A DNA stretch of 64,000 nt from Bradymonadales bacterium (GCA_016931535.1 JAFGEP010000096.1:292091-356090); one strand, 5' to 3'; positions 25,474 through 34,805 are shown, numbered from the stretch's first letter. The notes: generated from the letters alone by a model not told the origin. Numbers and translations: made by a program.

Positions 25474-27552
25474 CTACTCCTCCTCTTCCTCCTCATGGTA
25501 GGCGGCGATCACCTTTGAAGCCAGCTCACCGGGGAGCTCCTCGTGGTGGCTGAAGCTCATCTGGAACGTACCGCGGCCGGAGGTCATGCTTCTAAGATCG
25601 GAGCTGTAGCGTTGGGCCTCGTTGAGGGGGACCTGGGCCTTGATCGTGGTGTACTTGCCATGGTCCTCCATGCCGAGCACGCGGCCTCTGCGTCCGGAGA
25701 TATTGCCCATGACATCGCCGACGTTCTCCTTGGGGACGGTGACCAACAGCTCGTGAATCGGCTCCAGCATGATGGGCTTCGCTTGCTCGAAGGCTTTCTT
25801 GAAGCCCATGGAACCCGCGATCTTGAAGGCCATCTCGGAGGAGTCCACCGGGTGGTACTTGCCGTCATAGAGGCGGACCTTGACGTCTACCACCGGGTAT
25901 CCCGCGATGACCCCTCGGTTCATCCGCTCCACGATCCCCTTCTCCACGGCGGGGATGAACTGGCGAGGGATGGCGCCGCCGACAATGGCGTCTTCGAATT
26001 CGAACCCCTTACTCCGTTCCAGTGGGCTGATCTCGATGGTGCACTCGCCAAACTGTCCCTTGCCGCCGGTTTGTTTCTTGTGGCGGTAAGTGGTCTTTTC
26101 GATGCGGGCCTTGATGGTCTCGCGGTAAGGGATCTTGGGGAGTTCCAGGTCGGCCTCGACCTTGAACTTCCGCATGAGCTTCTGGAGGGTGACCTCGATG
26201 TGGACCTGTCCCATGCCTTTGAGAAGGGTTTCTCCGGAGCTGGGGTCGCGTTCGATCTGGAGGGAGGGGTCCTCTTCCATGAGCCTCTTCAAGCCGGAAA
26301 AAACCTTGTCATCCTCCCCCTTCTTCTTGGCCCGTACGGCAAAGGTCGTGGTGGGCAAGGGCGGTTCGGTCTTGGCAAAGACGATGGGGTGGGCCTCTTC
26401 GCAAAGGGTATCACCGGTCGCGGTGGCCTTGAGCTTGGCGACGGCGACGATATCCCCGACGCTGGCGGCCTCCAGCGGTTTCTGCTCCTTGCCCTGAAGC
26501 GACAGGATGGTGCCGTATCGTTCCCGCTCTTGCTTGCTGGAGTTGAAGAAGCTGCCATCGGAGTTGATGGAGCCGCTCATGATCCGAAAGACGCTCAGCT
26601 GTCCGGCGAACTGGTCGGCGATGGTCTTGAAAACGAAGGAGGAAAACGGGGCATCCGCCGAAGATGGGCGGGACTGGGAACCATCCTCGCTCTCTGCCGA
26701 TGCCGCCTCATCGGCACCAGGGAAGACCTGGGCGATGAGGTCCATCAGCGGTTGCACCCCGATGTTGAGGGTGGCACAGCCAGCAAAGACAGGGTAGATG
26801 ACCCCTTCCTTGACCCCACGGGTCAACCCCTTGCGCAGATCGTCCGAGCTGAGATCCCCCTCCTCGAAGTACTTCTCCATGAGGCTCTCGTCGCTGCCGG
26901 CGATCTCTTCCACCAGGGACTTGCGCATCTGCTCCACCTGTTCGGCCAGTTCGGACGGGATGGCGCTGGTCTCGAACTTGCCGCTGCCGTCGGTCTGATA
27001 GAGATGGGCGTGGTTGGACAACAGATCCACGATCCCCCGGAAGGCTCCCTCCTCGCCGATGGGGATACTCAGGGGGATGACCGCGGGGCTCAGATTGGAC
27101 TTGATGTCCTCGACGGTTCTGTAGAAGTCGGCCCTCTCCCGATCGAGCTTGTTGATGAAGAAGGCAGCCGGTCGGTTCAAAGACTGAACCTTGCCCCACA
27201 GGCTTTCGGTGCGGACCTCGACGCCGTCCACCGCGCTGACCACCATGACCACCGAGTCGCAGACCCGCAGGGCGTTTTCCGTGTCGCTCACGAAGTCCAC
27301 GCTGCCTGGGGTATCGATGATGGTGATCCGCTTGCCCTTGTGCCTGCAACTGGCGATGCCCAGGGAGACGGAGCTTTTCCGCTCGATCTCCTCGGGCTCG
27401 ATGTCGAAGTTGGAGGTGCCACCATCCACCCGACCCAGCCGGGAGGTCTCCTGTGCATTGAACAGCAGGGTCTCTCCCAGAGAGGTGGTGCCATGTCCGC
27501 CATGGCTGATCAGGGCGACGTTCCGGATATCACTGGCTGCAATTGTCTTCAT
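25474..27552 (-). CDS. EF-G-like translational GTPase with degenerate G motifs
   Basis: A 692-residue protein with the full EF-G domain order: G domain, beta-barrel II, then III, IV and V (SFSHHEELPGELA near the end). It matches EF-G2-type paralogues rather than main EF-G. The G1 loop reads SHGGHGTTS (16-24), so the P-loop Lys is replaced by Thr22. The G3 motif is DTPGSVDF (80-87), with Ser where canonical EF-G has the catalytic His. NKLD (134-137) is kept. It may bind GTP poorly or hydrolyse it abnormally. It is probably a specialised ribosome-associated or regulatory paralogue, since the housekeeping fusA is not here. The C-terminus is a run of Glu. GAGG precedes the ATG. Confidence 0.9.
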   Translation of the reverse strand: MKTIAASDIRNVALISHGGHGTTSLGETLLFNAQETSRLGRVDGGTSNFDIEPEEIERKSSVSLGIASCRHKGKRITIIDTPGSVDFVSDTENALRVCDSVVMVVSAVDGVEVRTESLWGKVQSLNRPAAFFINKLDRERADFYRTVEDIKSNLSPAVIPLSIPIGEEGAFRGIVDLLSNHAHLYQTDGSGKFETSAIPSELAEQVEQMRKSLVEEIAGSDESLMEKYFEEGDLSSDDLRKGLTRGVKEGVIYPVFAGCATLNIGVQPLMDLIAQVFPGADEAASAESEDGSQSRPSSADAPFSSFVFKTIADQFAGQLSVFRIMSGSINSDGSFFNSSKQERERYGTILSLQGKEQKPLEAASVGDIVAVAKLKATATGDTLCEEAHPIVFAKTEPPLPTTTFAVRAKKKGEDDKVFSGLKRLMEEDPSLQIERDPSSGETLLKGMGQVHIEVTLQKLMRKFKVEADLELPKIPYRETIKARIEKTTYRHKKQTGGKGQFGECTIEISPLERSKGFEFEDAIVGGAIPRQFIPAVEKGIVERMNRGVIAGYPVVDVKVRLYDGKYHPVDSSEMAFKIAGSMGFKKAFEQAKPIMLEPIHELLVTVPKENVGDVMGNISGRRGRVLGMEDHGKYTTIKAQVPLNEAQRYSSDLRSMTSGRGTFQMSFSHHEELPGELASKVIAAYHEEEEEE

Positions 27553-27595
27553 GAACCATCCTCAGGTGACCGTTTCTGCGCGAGAAAACCGAACA

Positions 27596-27624
27596 CTTAT
27601 TCCCTTGCCCAGCTTCCTTGTCAA
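27596..27624 (-). promoter_or_regulatory. Candidate promoter for the EF-G-like gene
   Basis: A perfect TTGACA (27624-27619) is followed after 17 bases by AATAAG (27601-27596) on the minus strand. This gives a leader of about 40 bases. Confidence 0.55.
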
Positions 27625-27711
27625 GAGCCGTCCCGGGAGAAGGGAACGGATCGGAACGGTGGGGGCTCGCTCGGGTGAATCGTCGGGGAGTGGCAACGCC
27701 GATCGCCGAGA

Positions 27712-28152
27712 TTATCCGCGGCTCAGACTCTGCCGGATGGTACTCAAGATGAACAGGTAGTCCCGTGGATCCTGGATATCCCCCAGTCGGTTGAGGGACT
27801 GCAGTAGCTCCAACTCGGTGGCGGTGATCCCGTGGCGCCTGTGGAGCTGGTGATCCCGCGAGAAGGTCTCCCATGCCGAGGTTTTCGGCTCAGCGGGGGG
27901 GGCCAGGATCTCTTTCAGCTGGGGGTTGGCCAGAAAGAACAGCTCCTTGCGATCGAGACCCAGCACGTTGGCGAGCCGACTGCATATCTCATCGGAGGGC
28001 TTGCGCATCCCCCGCTCCAGGTAGCCGATGTAGTTGGGTCGCACCCCCACCTGGTCAGCCACCTGCTCCTGGGTCAGCCCCAGCTCCAGGCGACGTCCTT
28101 TGGCCACCTTGCCGAAGTCGGTGTACGGGGTGTCAGGGTGTCTGTGCGACAT
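27712..28152 (-). CDS. XRE-family helix-turn-helix regulator
   Basis: A 146-residue protein with a Cro/CI-type helix-turn-helix at about residues 15-70, including TQEQVADQVGVRPNYIGYLERG. ATG 28152 is chosen for its AGGATGG ribosome-binding site; ATG 28182 would add ten residues. The C-terminal half is a short helical extension without a recognised sensor domain. Its gene lies divergent from dnaB, and the EF-G-like gene downstream has its own promoter. It could control either neighbour or itself. Confidence 0.85.
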   Translation of the reverse strand: MSHRHPDTPYTDFGKVAKGRRLELGLTQEQVADQVGVRPNYIGYLERGMRKPSDEICSRLANVLGLDRKELFFLANPQLKEILAPPAEPKTSAWETFSRDHQLHRRHGITATELELLQSLNRLGDIQDPRDYLFILSTIRQSLSRG

Positions 28153-28364
28153 CTCACCCATCCTGCGGGCTGAATGGCTCATCCGATGACAGGGGAACGC
28201 CGCCCCCCCTTTCCTCGGAAGCTCAGGCCGACTGCGCTCAGGTGCGGCGATCCTCTCAGACCGAGACCGCCCTCCACCACAGGACGCTCTCAGCGGCGAT
28301 CAATCAAGTCAGAATAGGATCAGTTCGCAGGGCCTTGTCAATGTGGCATGGACCGATGGGTCGA

Positions 28365-28393
28365 TTGACGGATGCCTCGCCTTCCGCTACCGT
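28365..28393 (+). promoter_or_regulatory. Candidate dnaB promoter
   Basis: TTGACG (28365-28370) and TACCGT (28388-28393) are 17 bases apart, about 40 bases upstream of the GTG start of dnaB. It resembles the TTGACN-17-TAnnnT form used elsewhere in the window. Confidence 0.5.
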
Positions 28394-28434
28394 AAGAAGC
28401 CAAAGGTTTTCTTTTTATATCAACGGGTTACATT

Positions 28435-29805
28435 GTGAAGGAAACGGCGGAAGCGGGCGTAAAGAGCCCACCCCATGACGACCGGGCCGAAGCGGCTCTG
28501 CTGGGGTCGATCCTGCTGGACAACAACCTGCTCAACCAGGTCATCCCCACGGCACGCGTGGAGCACTTCTACCGCGAAGCCCATCGGGAGATCTACCGGG
28601 CGATGCAGCAGCTTGCCGAGAGCGGCCAGCCGATCGACACGGTAACCCTGTCCCGACACATGAAATCGGCGGGCACCCTCAAGAGGGCAGGGGGAGGATC
28701 CTACCTGGTCCAGCTTTCGAACGAGACGCCGGCGGCCATCAACGTGGATCACTATGCCAAGATCGTGCGCGACAAGGCTCTGGTGCGGACGATCATCGCG
28801 GTGGCCCGGGAGACCCTGGAAGAGGGTTACGCCGATCCAGGCGACGTGCCGGAGTTCATCGAGCGGGTTCAACACCGGGTGTTCGAGGCAACGCGCGACA
28901 CCCTGCAGGTGGGATACCGGACGATCCGCGAGGTCATCGCGCAGACCTTCACCTACCTGGAGACCCTCCAGAACCGGAAGGAGCGCATCACCGGGATCGC
29001 CACGGGGTACATCGACCTGGACAACAAGCTGAGCGGCCTCCAACCATCGGACCTGATCATCATGGCCGGTCGGCCCTCCATGGGCAAGACCGCCCTGGCA
29101 CTGAACATACTGGCCAACGCCTCCATCAAGTCGAAGGTGCCGGTGGCCATCTTCAGCCTGGAGATGTCGAGCCAGCAGCTCGCCATGCGGATGCTCTGCA
29201 CGCAGGCCAAGGTGAGCGCCAGCGATCTGCGGACCGGGCAGGTCAACGACAACGACTGGGTGAAGATCCTCAAGGCGGTCGGTCCGCTGTCGGAGGCCAG
29301 GATATTCATCGACGAGACGCCCGCCCTGTCCGCGCTCGAGTTTGCGGCACGCTGCCGGCGCCTGAAGCAGGAGGTGGGCATCGGCCTGGTCGTGGTGGAC
29401 TACCTGCAGCTGATGCGAGGTTCGGACCTGACCGCCAAGCGGAGTCGGGAGCAGGAGATCAGTGAGATCTCGCGGGGTCTGAAGGCACTGGCCAAGGAGC
29501 TGAATCTGCCGGTGGTGGCGGTGGCGCAGCTCAACCGCGACGTGGAGAATCGCCCCAACAAGCGTCCCTTGATGAGCGACCTGCGTGAGTCGGGCGCCAT
29601 CGAACAGGACGCCGATGTGATCATCTTTCTCTACCGAGACGAGTACTATCACCCCGAGACCGCCCAGCCCGGGGTCGCCGAGGTGATCGTCGCCAAACAG
29701 CGCAATGGACCGATCGGCAAGGTCGAGCTGAAATTCACAGCCGACTACACCCGCTTCGACAACCTTGCCAAGGAGGAACAGGTGCCACCTGGGAGCCCCT
29801 ATTGA
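28435..29805 (+). CDS. dnaB: Replicative DNA helicase DnaB
   Basis: A 456-residue DnaB with the N-terminal DnaB/primase-contact domain (about 15-120) and a RecA-like C-terminal motor. It has Walker A GRPSMGKT (212-219), then SLEMSSQQL, the Walker B VVVDYLQLM and QLNRDVENR. The hexamer unwinds DNA at the replication fork. The start is GTG 28435 with only a weak ribosome-binding site (ACGGG). There is no intein. Its last bases overlap the next gene, a CPBP protease, so the two are translationally coupled. Confidence 0.97.
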   Translation: MKETAEAGVKSPPHDDRAEAALLGSILLDNNLLNQVIPTARVEHFYREAHREIYRAMQQLAESGQPIDTVTLSRHMKSAGTLKRAGGGSYLVQLSNETPAAINVDHYAKIVRDKALVRTIIAVARETLEEGYADPGDVPEFIERVQHRVFEATRDTLQVGYRTIREVIAQTFTYLETLQNRKERITGIATGYIDLDNKLSGLQPSDLIIMAGRPSMGKTALALNILANASIKSKVPVAIFSLEMSSQQLAMRMLCTQAKVSASDLRTGQVNDNDWVKILKAVGPLSEARIFIDETPALSALEFAARCRRLKQEVGIGLVVVDYLQLMRGSDLTAKRSREQEISEISRGLKALAKELNLPVVAVAQLNRDVENRPNKRPLMSDLRESGAIEQDADVIIFLYRDEYYHPETAQPGVAEVIVAKQRNGPIGKVELKFTADYTRFDNLAKEEQVPPGSPY

Positions 29806-31103
29806 GCCCTGTCCCCGAACCACCCTGCCAGCGGGAAGCACAAACATGGCCGGTCGTGGCCTGGTTGGTGATGGCAGCCCTCGCATTGGTGGTCATCGGC
29901 CTGGGATGGGCGGCGATGCGGATTCTCCAGCTTCAGTCGTGGGAGCGTTCGGTCCAGCTAGAGTTCTCTCCCAGGCAAGTGGAACAGGAGCGCATCCACC
30001 GAGTGTCCGGAAAAGCCTGTCTTGAGGTGACCACCTTCCGTTGGCCAGATCCTCGCACGTTGGAGATCTCGGCGACCCTGTGCGGCCAGACCCCCATCTC
30101 TTCCCTCTTGCGCGACGACGTGCCGTCCGTTCGGCTGGTCTCCACGACCCCGATGTCGGTGGATCTCGATGGGATCTCGGACAGCTCGGCGATGATCTGG
30201 TCGGAACCACCGCTGGTCGCCGAGGTCTCGAGGATGGCTCGATCGGCAGGCTGTCTGGCCTTTCTACATCGGGCGATGGCCGTCGACGGGGCGCTGGAGC
30301 TGGTCTGGCAGGAGGGAGCGTTGGGGACCAGCCAGGATGGGACCCTGAGCTTGCAGGTGGCCACACAGGTGCCGCTGGGGGGGGGTGAGTGGGCCCTGTT
30401 GGGGGTGCTGCTGTTGGCCGCTCTCCTGCTGCTTGCCGCCGGCCAGCGCACTCCCAGGGGGGGCGCCTCACCCAGCATCGGCGTGGCCGTTGTCGGTCTG
30501 GTTGTGTTCTGCCTGGTTCCGATCGCTTGGCCTTTTGGTCCCATGAGCTCCGTCGGGCTGTTCTTGAGCAGTGTGTTGACAGCGTTGGCCTATGTGGCTG
30601 CGCTCTGGATCGGGTTGTCCTTTCAAGGGGGCGGGTCCCTGTTGGCGCGGTTGTCCTTTCACCGGACAACCTCGGGGAGATGGTGGGGGGCTGCGGGCGC
30701 AGGTCTACTGCTGGCTCTGATGGCCTATCTGGCGACCCCTTTGTACGAAGGCAAGGAGTCGGAGATGACCCGGATGGTGTCGGCTTCCAGCGGGGTGTTG
30801 AGCCTGGCGGCACTTGGGCTGATCTCGGCCTGGGCGGAGGAGCTGTTGCTGCGAGGTGCGGTCTACGGGGCTTGTGATCGTCGCTGGGGACCGGTGCTGG
30901 CGATCGGGGTCTCTGCGGGGGTGTTCAGTCTGCTCCATCTGGCGCAGCACTGGGGAAACCTGGCTGCCTGGGGGGTCGTGAGCGTCACCGGCCTGGGGCT
31001 TTCCCTGGTGCGTTTTGCCACTGGATCGACGCTGGCGAGCACCGTGGCGCATCTGGTGTACAATCTGGCCCTGATCATGCCGGCCATGGTGTTGGCCAGT
31101 TGA
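29802..31103 (+). CDS. CPBP-family intramembrane metalloprotease
   Basis: A 433-residue polytopic membrane protein. The C-terminal half is a CPBP (Rce1/Abi-type) domain with E346-E347-x3-R351 in AEELLLRG, then FSLLHLAQHW and TVAHLVYNL, the three usual motifs. An N-terminal region of about 200 residues with one early membrane helix and an extracytoplasmic beta-rich part is unlike the family. The start is TTG 29802, overlapping the dnaB stop (TTGA), with GGGAG upstream. CPBP proteins cleave prenylated or membrane substrates or act in bacteriocin self-immunity; here the substrate is unknown. Confidence 0.82.
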   Translation: MSPVPEPPCQREAQTWPVVAWLVMAALALVVIGLGWAAMRILQLQSWERSVQLEFSPRQVEQERIHRVSGKACLEVTTFRWPDPRTLEISATLCGQTPISSLLRDDVPSVRLVSTTPMSVDLDGISDSSAMIWSEPPLVAEVSRMARSAGCLAFLHRAMAVDGALELVWQEGALGTSQDGTLSLQVATQVPLGGGEWALLGVLLLAALLLLAAGQRTPRGGASPSIGVAVVGLVVFCLVPIAWPFGPMSSVGLFLSSVLTALAYVAALWIGLSFQGGGSLLARLSFHRTTSGRWWGAAGAGLLLALMAYLATPLYEGKESEMTRMVSASSGVLSLAALGLISAWAEELLLRGAVYGACDRRWGPVLAIGVSAGVFSLLHLAQHWGNLAAWGVVSVTGLGLSLVRFATGSTLASTVAHLVYNLALIMPAMVLAS

Positions 31104-31223
31104 CTGGCCGCCATCGATGGAGAGCGGTCTTCCATTCTGGGCCTGGCTATGCAAACACCAAGAAATCCCCTATAACTACAGCTAGTTTTCAAGTTGACTC
31201 GGTTTCCTTTGTGGAGTCGGACC

Positions 31224-31709
31224 ATGGAAGAGAATGTTCTGTTGCGCCGCCACCCCTCCATCCGCAACCACTTGAGCCTGATCGTCTGGCCAGTGCTGGC
31301 GATCCCGGTGTTGATCTACCTTCTTCACGTATACGTCTGGGGCAAGTGGCTCGAGACACCGATGCCCTGGTGGGTCTACCTGATCGTGATCATGTTGCTG
31401 CTCATGTTCCCGCTGTACGCCTGGTTCCGTTCCCTGTTTCGGACCTACATGGTCACCAGTCGATCGGTCTTTTCGAGACGCGGGCTTTTCAGCCGATACT
31501 CCAACGAGATCCGCATCCGGGACATTCGGGGTATCAACGTGAGCCAATCGCTGTTGCAGCGGATCATGAACGTGGGACGGGTGGGGTTTTCCAGCGCCGC
31601 CGGTGACGAAGAGGAGGTGCAGTTTTTAGGAGTCAGAGATCCGGAAGGGGTCAAGCGGCTGGTCCAGGAGCAGATGGCAGAGATCAAGGACCATGCCAAC
31701 GGAGAGTGA
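31224..31709 (+). CDS. PH-domain (bPH2/YdbS-like) membrane protein
   Basis: A 161-residue protein with two membrane helices (about 18-39 and 48-67) followed by a bacterial PH domain of the YdbS/DUF304 type (TYMVTSRSVFSRRGLFSRYSNEIRIRDIRGI). ATG 31224 is preferred over an upstream in-frame codon because GGAG stands 8 bases before it. Such proteins bind lipids or proteins at the cytoplasmic face; their specific role is unknown. It lies between the CPBP protease gene (120 bases upstream) and a coiled-coil protein gene 26 bases downstream. Confidence 0.82.
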   Translation: MEENVLLRRHPSIRNHLSLIVWPVLAIPVLIYLLHVYVWGKWLETPMPWWVYLIVIMLLLMFPLYAWFRSLFRTYMVTSRSVFSRRGLFSRYSNEIRIRDIRGINVSQSLLQRIMNVGRVGFSSAAGDEEEVQFLGVRDPEGVKRLVQEQMAEIKDHANGE

Positions 31710-31735
31710 GATCCTTACACCTAGGAGAACAGAGC

Positions 31736-32410
31736 ATGGCTTTCGATCCCGGTGATCATGCAAGGATGACCTACCTCATCAGTAGGGAGAAGGAGGCCCA
31801 GAAGCAGCTGGAGGAGGCCAGAGAGGCGGTGCTGCAGTGGGTCAAGCGTGGTAAGCTTGCCATCGAGGCCGATCTCCCCGAGTTGGTTCCAGAAGCCAAG
31901 GCCCGCGCCATCGAAGCCAAGCAGAAGTTCGACGCGGTCCAGGCAGAGCTGGACCGCCTCGCCTTGGAAAAGGCCGCGATGGTCCATCGCCGACCCGGCC
32001 CCGACCATGAAGCGACCATCCGGGCAGAGACGTTGGTAGAACAGTTCCGCATGCAGGGGTTCAGCCCGGAGGAACAGGAAGCGAACGATGTCGCCAGTCG
32101 GATGGAAGCGGAGCTGCGTTTGCAGGCGATCAAGGCCGGCAGGCAGGGACCACCCCCGCCCGCTGCGACGATCGCCCCCGCCGACCTGGCGACGGAGGTG
32201 GGCGCCACACAGGCGATGGAACCCGGCGAGGCGGCCGAGATGGGACCGATGGAAGCGGTCGAATCCCCCGAGCCGACCGGGTTGGAGACGTCGGAGCTGG
32301 CCGAAGCCCCAGTAACGAGCGAGATAGAGCCGGGGGACTTGTCGCCCGACGGTGTTTCGGAGGCCGAAGGGAGGGCAGAAAAGCCCGATGGCGATGCTAC
32401 GCCAGGATGA
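31736..32410 (+). CDS. Coiled-coil protein, unknown function
   Basis: A 224-residue soluble protein. The first 100 residues are strongly helical and charged (REKEAQKQLEEAREAVLQW and following heptads), typical of a coiled coil. The middle carries another helix, and the C-terminal 80 residues are acidic, proline-rich and low in complexity. It begins with AGGAG upstream, 26 bases after the PH-domain gene, so it probably shares an operon and perhaps a complex with that protein. I recognise no domain. Confidence 0.65.
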   Translation: MAFDPGDHARMTYLISREKEAQKQLEEAREAVLQWVKRGKLAIEADLPELVPEAKARAIEAKQKFDAVQAELDRLALEKAAMVHRRPGPDHEATIRAETLVEQFRMQGFSPEEQEANDVASRMEAELRLQAIKAGRQGPPPPAATIAPADLATEVGATQAMEPGEAAEMGPMEAVESPEPTGLETSELAEAPVTSEIEPGDLSPDGVSEAEGRAEKPDGDATPG

Positions 32411-32470
32411 GACCAGGAGCCCTACGGGTTCTTTGTCCGCGGGTAAGGCGCTTGTTTTGATTGATTTCTG

Positions 32471-34600
32471 TCAGTCTTCGGTTCCCGCCACCGACCGTCG
32501 TTTGCACTGATCCAAAAGCTCGACACACAGATCCATCAGCTCGGCGGAGTCCAGGGACTCCAACAGAGGGATGACACCGGGGTGGTCCACCTGTGCCACG
32601 GCCGCCAGACAGGCTCGTCTGAGCTCCATGTTGGAACGGTGGCTGCGGATCCCTTCTGCCAGGGCTTCGAAAGTGGATCGCTCGCCAATGCCGAGCGCTG
32701 CCATGTAGAGGGCTCCTCGATGGAGGTCATAGGGGCGTTTACTGGTCACATCGGCGATGATGCTCTCCCTCGAGTAGGCGATGGTCGAGACCTGGACGCG
32801 CTGGCTGAGTCGTTCGGCTTCCGGTCCGACCAACCGGAGGATGTTGCAGGGCATGGGAAGGGGAGAAGAGGAGAGGAAACCCTCGGTGCACCCATCTTCC
32901 CCCACCAGGTTGGCGGACAAAAACAGCTCGGTGTCGCCGCTGAGAAGGCGGATCCGAGTGGCCACCAGACCGGCCTTGGCCAGAGGGGGCAGCAGGTCGT
33001 TTTCGGGATCGAAGGTCGATTTCAAGCCCAACCGCACCAGAGCGGTTTTCCCCAGCAGGGTCCGACTTTCCTCGAAGCCCAGCGGCTCGATAGGGTCTGG
33101 ATAGACACCGAGCTCCCATTTCCGGCGCCTGTCGAAGAGGGAACGGGTGATCGCCGCGGTTTCCTCGGTGGTTTGAGAAGCCAGCCGACACAGGGGATTC
33201 AGTGTCAGCGCGCTGGGGAGAAAGGCGAGCAGAAACAACAGGGTGTGGCAGATGGAGGGCTGCTTGCCGTCGCACTCCAGCACCGCTGCCGCCAGCTGCT
33301 CCACTACCTGAGGACCATGGGTGTCGAACAGCTGCTTGGCCGTCGTCCGCAGCACGATCTCGTGCCGGCTGAGCAGATCTCGGGCAAGCTGGATGTCGGC
33401 AGCCAAGGATTCGCCTTCGGTCTCGGGGAGTCCTGAGGAGGCGGTCGAGGGCTGCTGGTCGGTAGTCGTGAAACGATCGGTCTGTTCGACCACCCCGGAT
33501 TGGATGTCGGAAGGGGTTTCTTGCTGGCCGGTCGCCGCGGTGCTCGCCTGATCCTGAGTTGGTCGTGGAAGGGGCGCTTCCGCCTTGTGATCGCCGCTGT
33601 CGGGTTGGATGCCGACCCGAGCCTCGATGCGCGCCCGGGCCTCGATCTGCGCGCAAGTCTCCGCATGTAACCTGTCGATGAGCTGGGCGATCGAGGGAAA
33701 GGGTTCGAGCCCTTCGGGGCCAGTCCAGGACAGGAAGGACTGAGCACAGTGCGGCTTTTTCACCGCAGCCTGAAGATCGAACATGGCCAGAGGGCGGCGA
33801 GTGAACAGGTAATAGTAGCAGGGGAAGTTGACTCTCAGGTAGAGATCCTGGTCCTGTAAACCTTGGATGGCGGTGAGCAGCTGCCCCAGCCCATCGGAGA
33901 GATCGAGCCACTCGAGGGGAGGGAGCTTGGGGTAGGAGGGCGCCGTGTTGTAGGTGATGAGCGCATCCTGCCGGGTGACGGTCACGGTGGCCCGCACCCC
34001 CAGCATTCCGTCGAAGAAGAGGAAGGTCCAGCCAAAGGGGGAACGGGTGTTGCCATCCAGGGGGCCCTCCGAACGAAGGTATGCGAGGGTCAAGGTGGCT
34101 TCGGCCAGGTTGGAGGGCGCATTGGTGGCGGCCGCCTGGTGAGCCCAGCTTGCGATCTCGGCCAGCGGCTTGCCTAGGAGGTCGGGCTCTTCGATCGGCA
34201 CCGTCTGGTAGTGATCGTACTTCTCGATGATGAGCTTGAGGCGGGTCGTCACGGGATTCCCGGGCACGGAGGGTGCATCGACCGTGAGGGCGCGCAACTC
34301 GGAGGAGGAGGGGGTCTTGGTGATGGCAAAGAACTTGCCGGTGGTGGACACGGTGGTCCGATGCTCGGATCGGACCGACAGGTGGGTTCCGCTGGGCTCG
34401 ATCGGAGGAGTGCCGCGCTTGTCCTTGGCTTTGGCGGTGTGCTCCATGGTGAAGGCGATCACCAAAGTCACCACGATTCCCAGCACGATCCAGAATGCGA
34501 TGAGGGTGCCACCCTGGATCGAAGCCCGGGTGGTGAAATGTCCCACCAGGGTTACCAGGATGCCGACAAGCAGTCCAAAGCGCAGATTCCCCCTCGACAT
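32471..34600 (-). CDS. Membrane-anchored protein with C-terminal HEAT-like repeats
   Basis: A 709-residue protein with two membrane helices at the N-terminus (about 8-24 and 30-52). A beta-rich central part follows (about 70-300), then a disordered, acidic and Ser/Thr/Gln-rich linker (about 330-400) and a helical C-terminal part. The end has HEAT-like units (LRRACLAAVAQVDHPGVIPLLESLDSAELMDLC). I know no matching family. It is convergent with the coiled-coil gene and divergent from the palindrome-bearing spacer. A scaffold or signalling role at the inner membrane is inference. Confidence 0.7.
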   Translation of the reverse strand: MSRGNLRFGLLVGILVTLVGHFTTRASIQGGTLIAFWIVLGIVVTLVIAFTMEHTAKAKDKRGTPPIEPSGTHLSVRSEHRTTVSTTGKFFAITKTPSSSELRALTVDAPSVPGNPVTTRLKLIIEKYDHYQTVPIEEPDLLGKPLAEIASWAHQAAATNAPSNLAEATLTLAYLRSEGPLDGNTRSPFGWTFLFFDGMLGVRATVTVTRQDALITYNTAPSYPKLPPLEWLDLSDGLGQLLTAIQGLQDQDLYLRVNFPCYYYLFTRRPLAMFDLQAAVKKPHCAQSFLSWTGPEGLEPFPSIAQLIDRLHAETCAQIEARARIEARVGIQPDSGDHKAEAPLPRPTQDQASTAATGQQETPSDIQSGVVEQTDRFTTTDQQPSTASSGLPETEGESLAADIQLARDLLSRHEIVLRTTAKQLFDTHGPQVVEQLAAAVLECDGKQPSICHTLLFLLAFLPSALTLNPLCRLASQTTEETAAITRSLFDRRRKWELGVYPDPIEPLGFEESRTLLGKTALVRLGLKSTFDPENDLLPPLAKAGLVATRIRLLSGDTELFLSANLVGEDGCTEGFLSSSPLPMPCNILRLVGPEAERLSQRVQVSTIAYSRESIIADVTSKRPYDLHRGALYMAALGIGERSTFEALAEGIRSHRSNMELRRACLAAVAQVDHPGVIPLLESLDSAELMDLCVELLDQCKRRSVAGTED

Positions 34601-34773
34601 GGGATCCTCCAGAGGCCTGGTGTGCCAGGCGAGGTCACGGCTGCCCGCGATCCATCAGGCGCTGTCGACGTGTCGTCGAGAGACGCACCCCGTCATCGGG
34701 CATCTTGCGGTTCAAGGTGGTGGTCTCGACCCCAAAGCACCCACGACAGCGTAAACGGTTGTACCGCCCTCTC

Positions 34774-34805
34774 TCAGATTTGTGAACACGTGTTCACAAA
34801 TCTGA
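34774..34805. promoter_or_regulatory. Perfect 32-bp palindrome (candidate operator)
   Basis: The half-site TCAGATTTGTGAACAC (34774-34789) is followed directly by its exact reverse complement, GTGTTCACAAATCTGA (34790-34805). It lies in a 367-base spacer between divergent genes. That spacer otherwise shows no gene or element I can support except a doubtful 20-codon frame. It is AT-richer than its surroundings. It resembles a dimeric or double operator; a CRP site is unlikely because TGTGA and TCACA are 8 rather than 6 bases apart. There is no U-tract for a terminator. Confidence 0.75.

Noticed and set aside
25543..27678. A 711-codon plus-strand frame
   Set aside because: It is antisense to the EF-G-like gene, which has EF-G domains and a promoter.
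34774..34805. CRP/FNR site in the 32-bp palindrome
   Set aside because: TGTGA and TCACA are separated by 8 bases rather than the usual 6, and the whole 32 bp is symmetric, which fits another regulator better.
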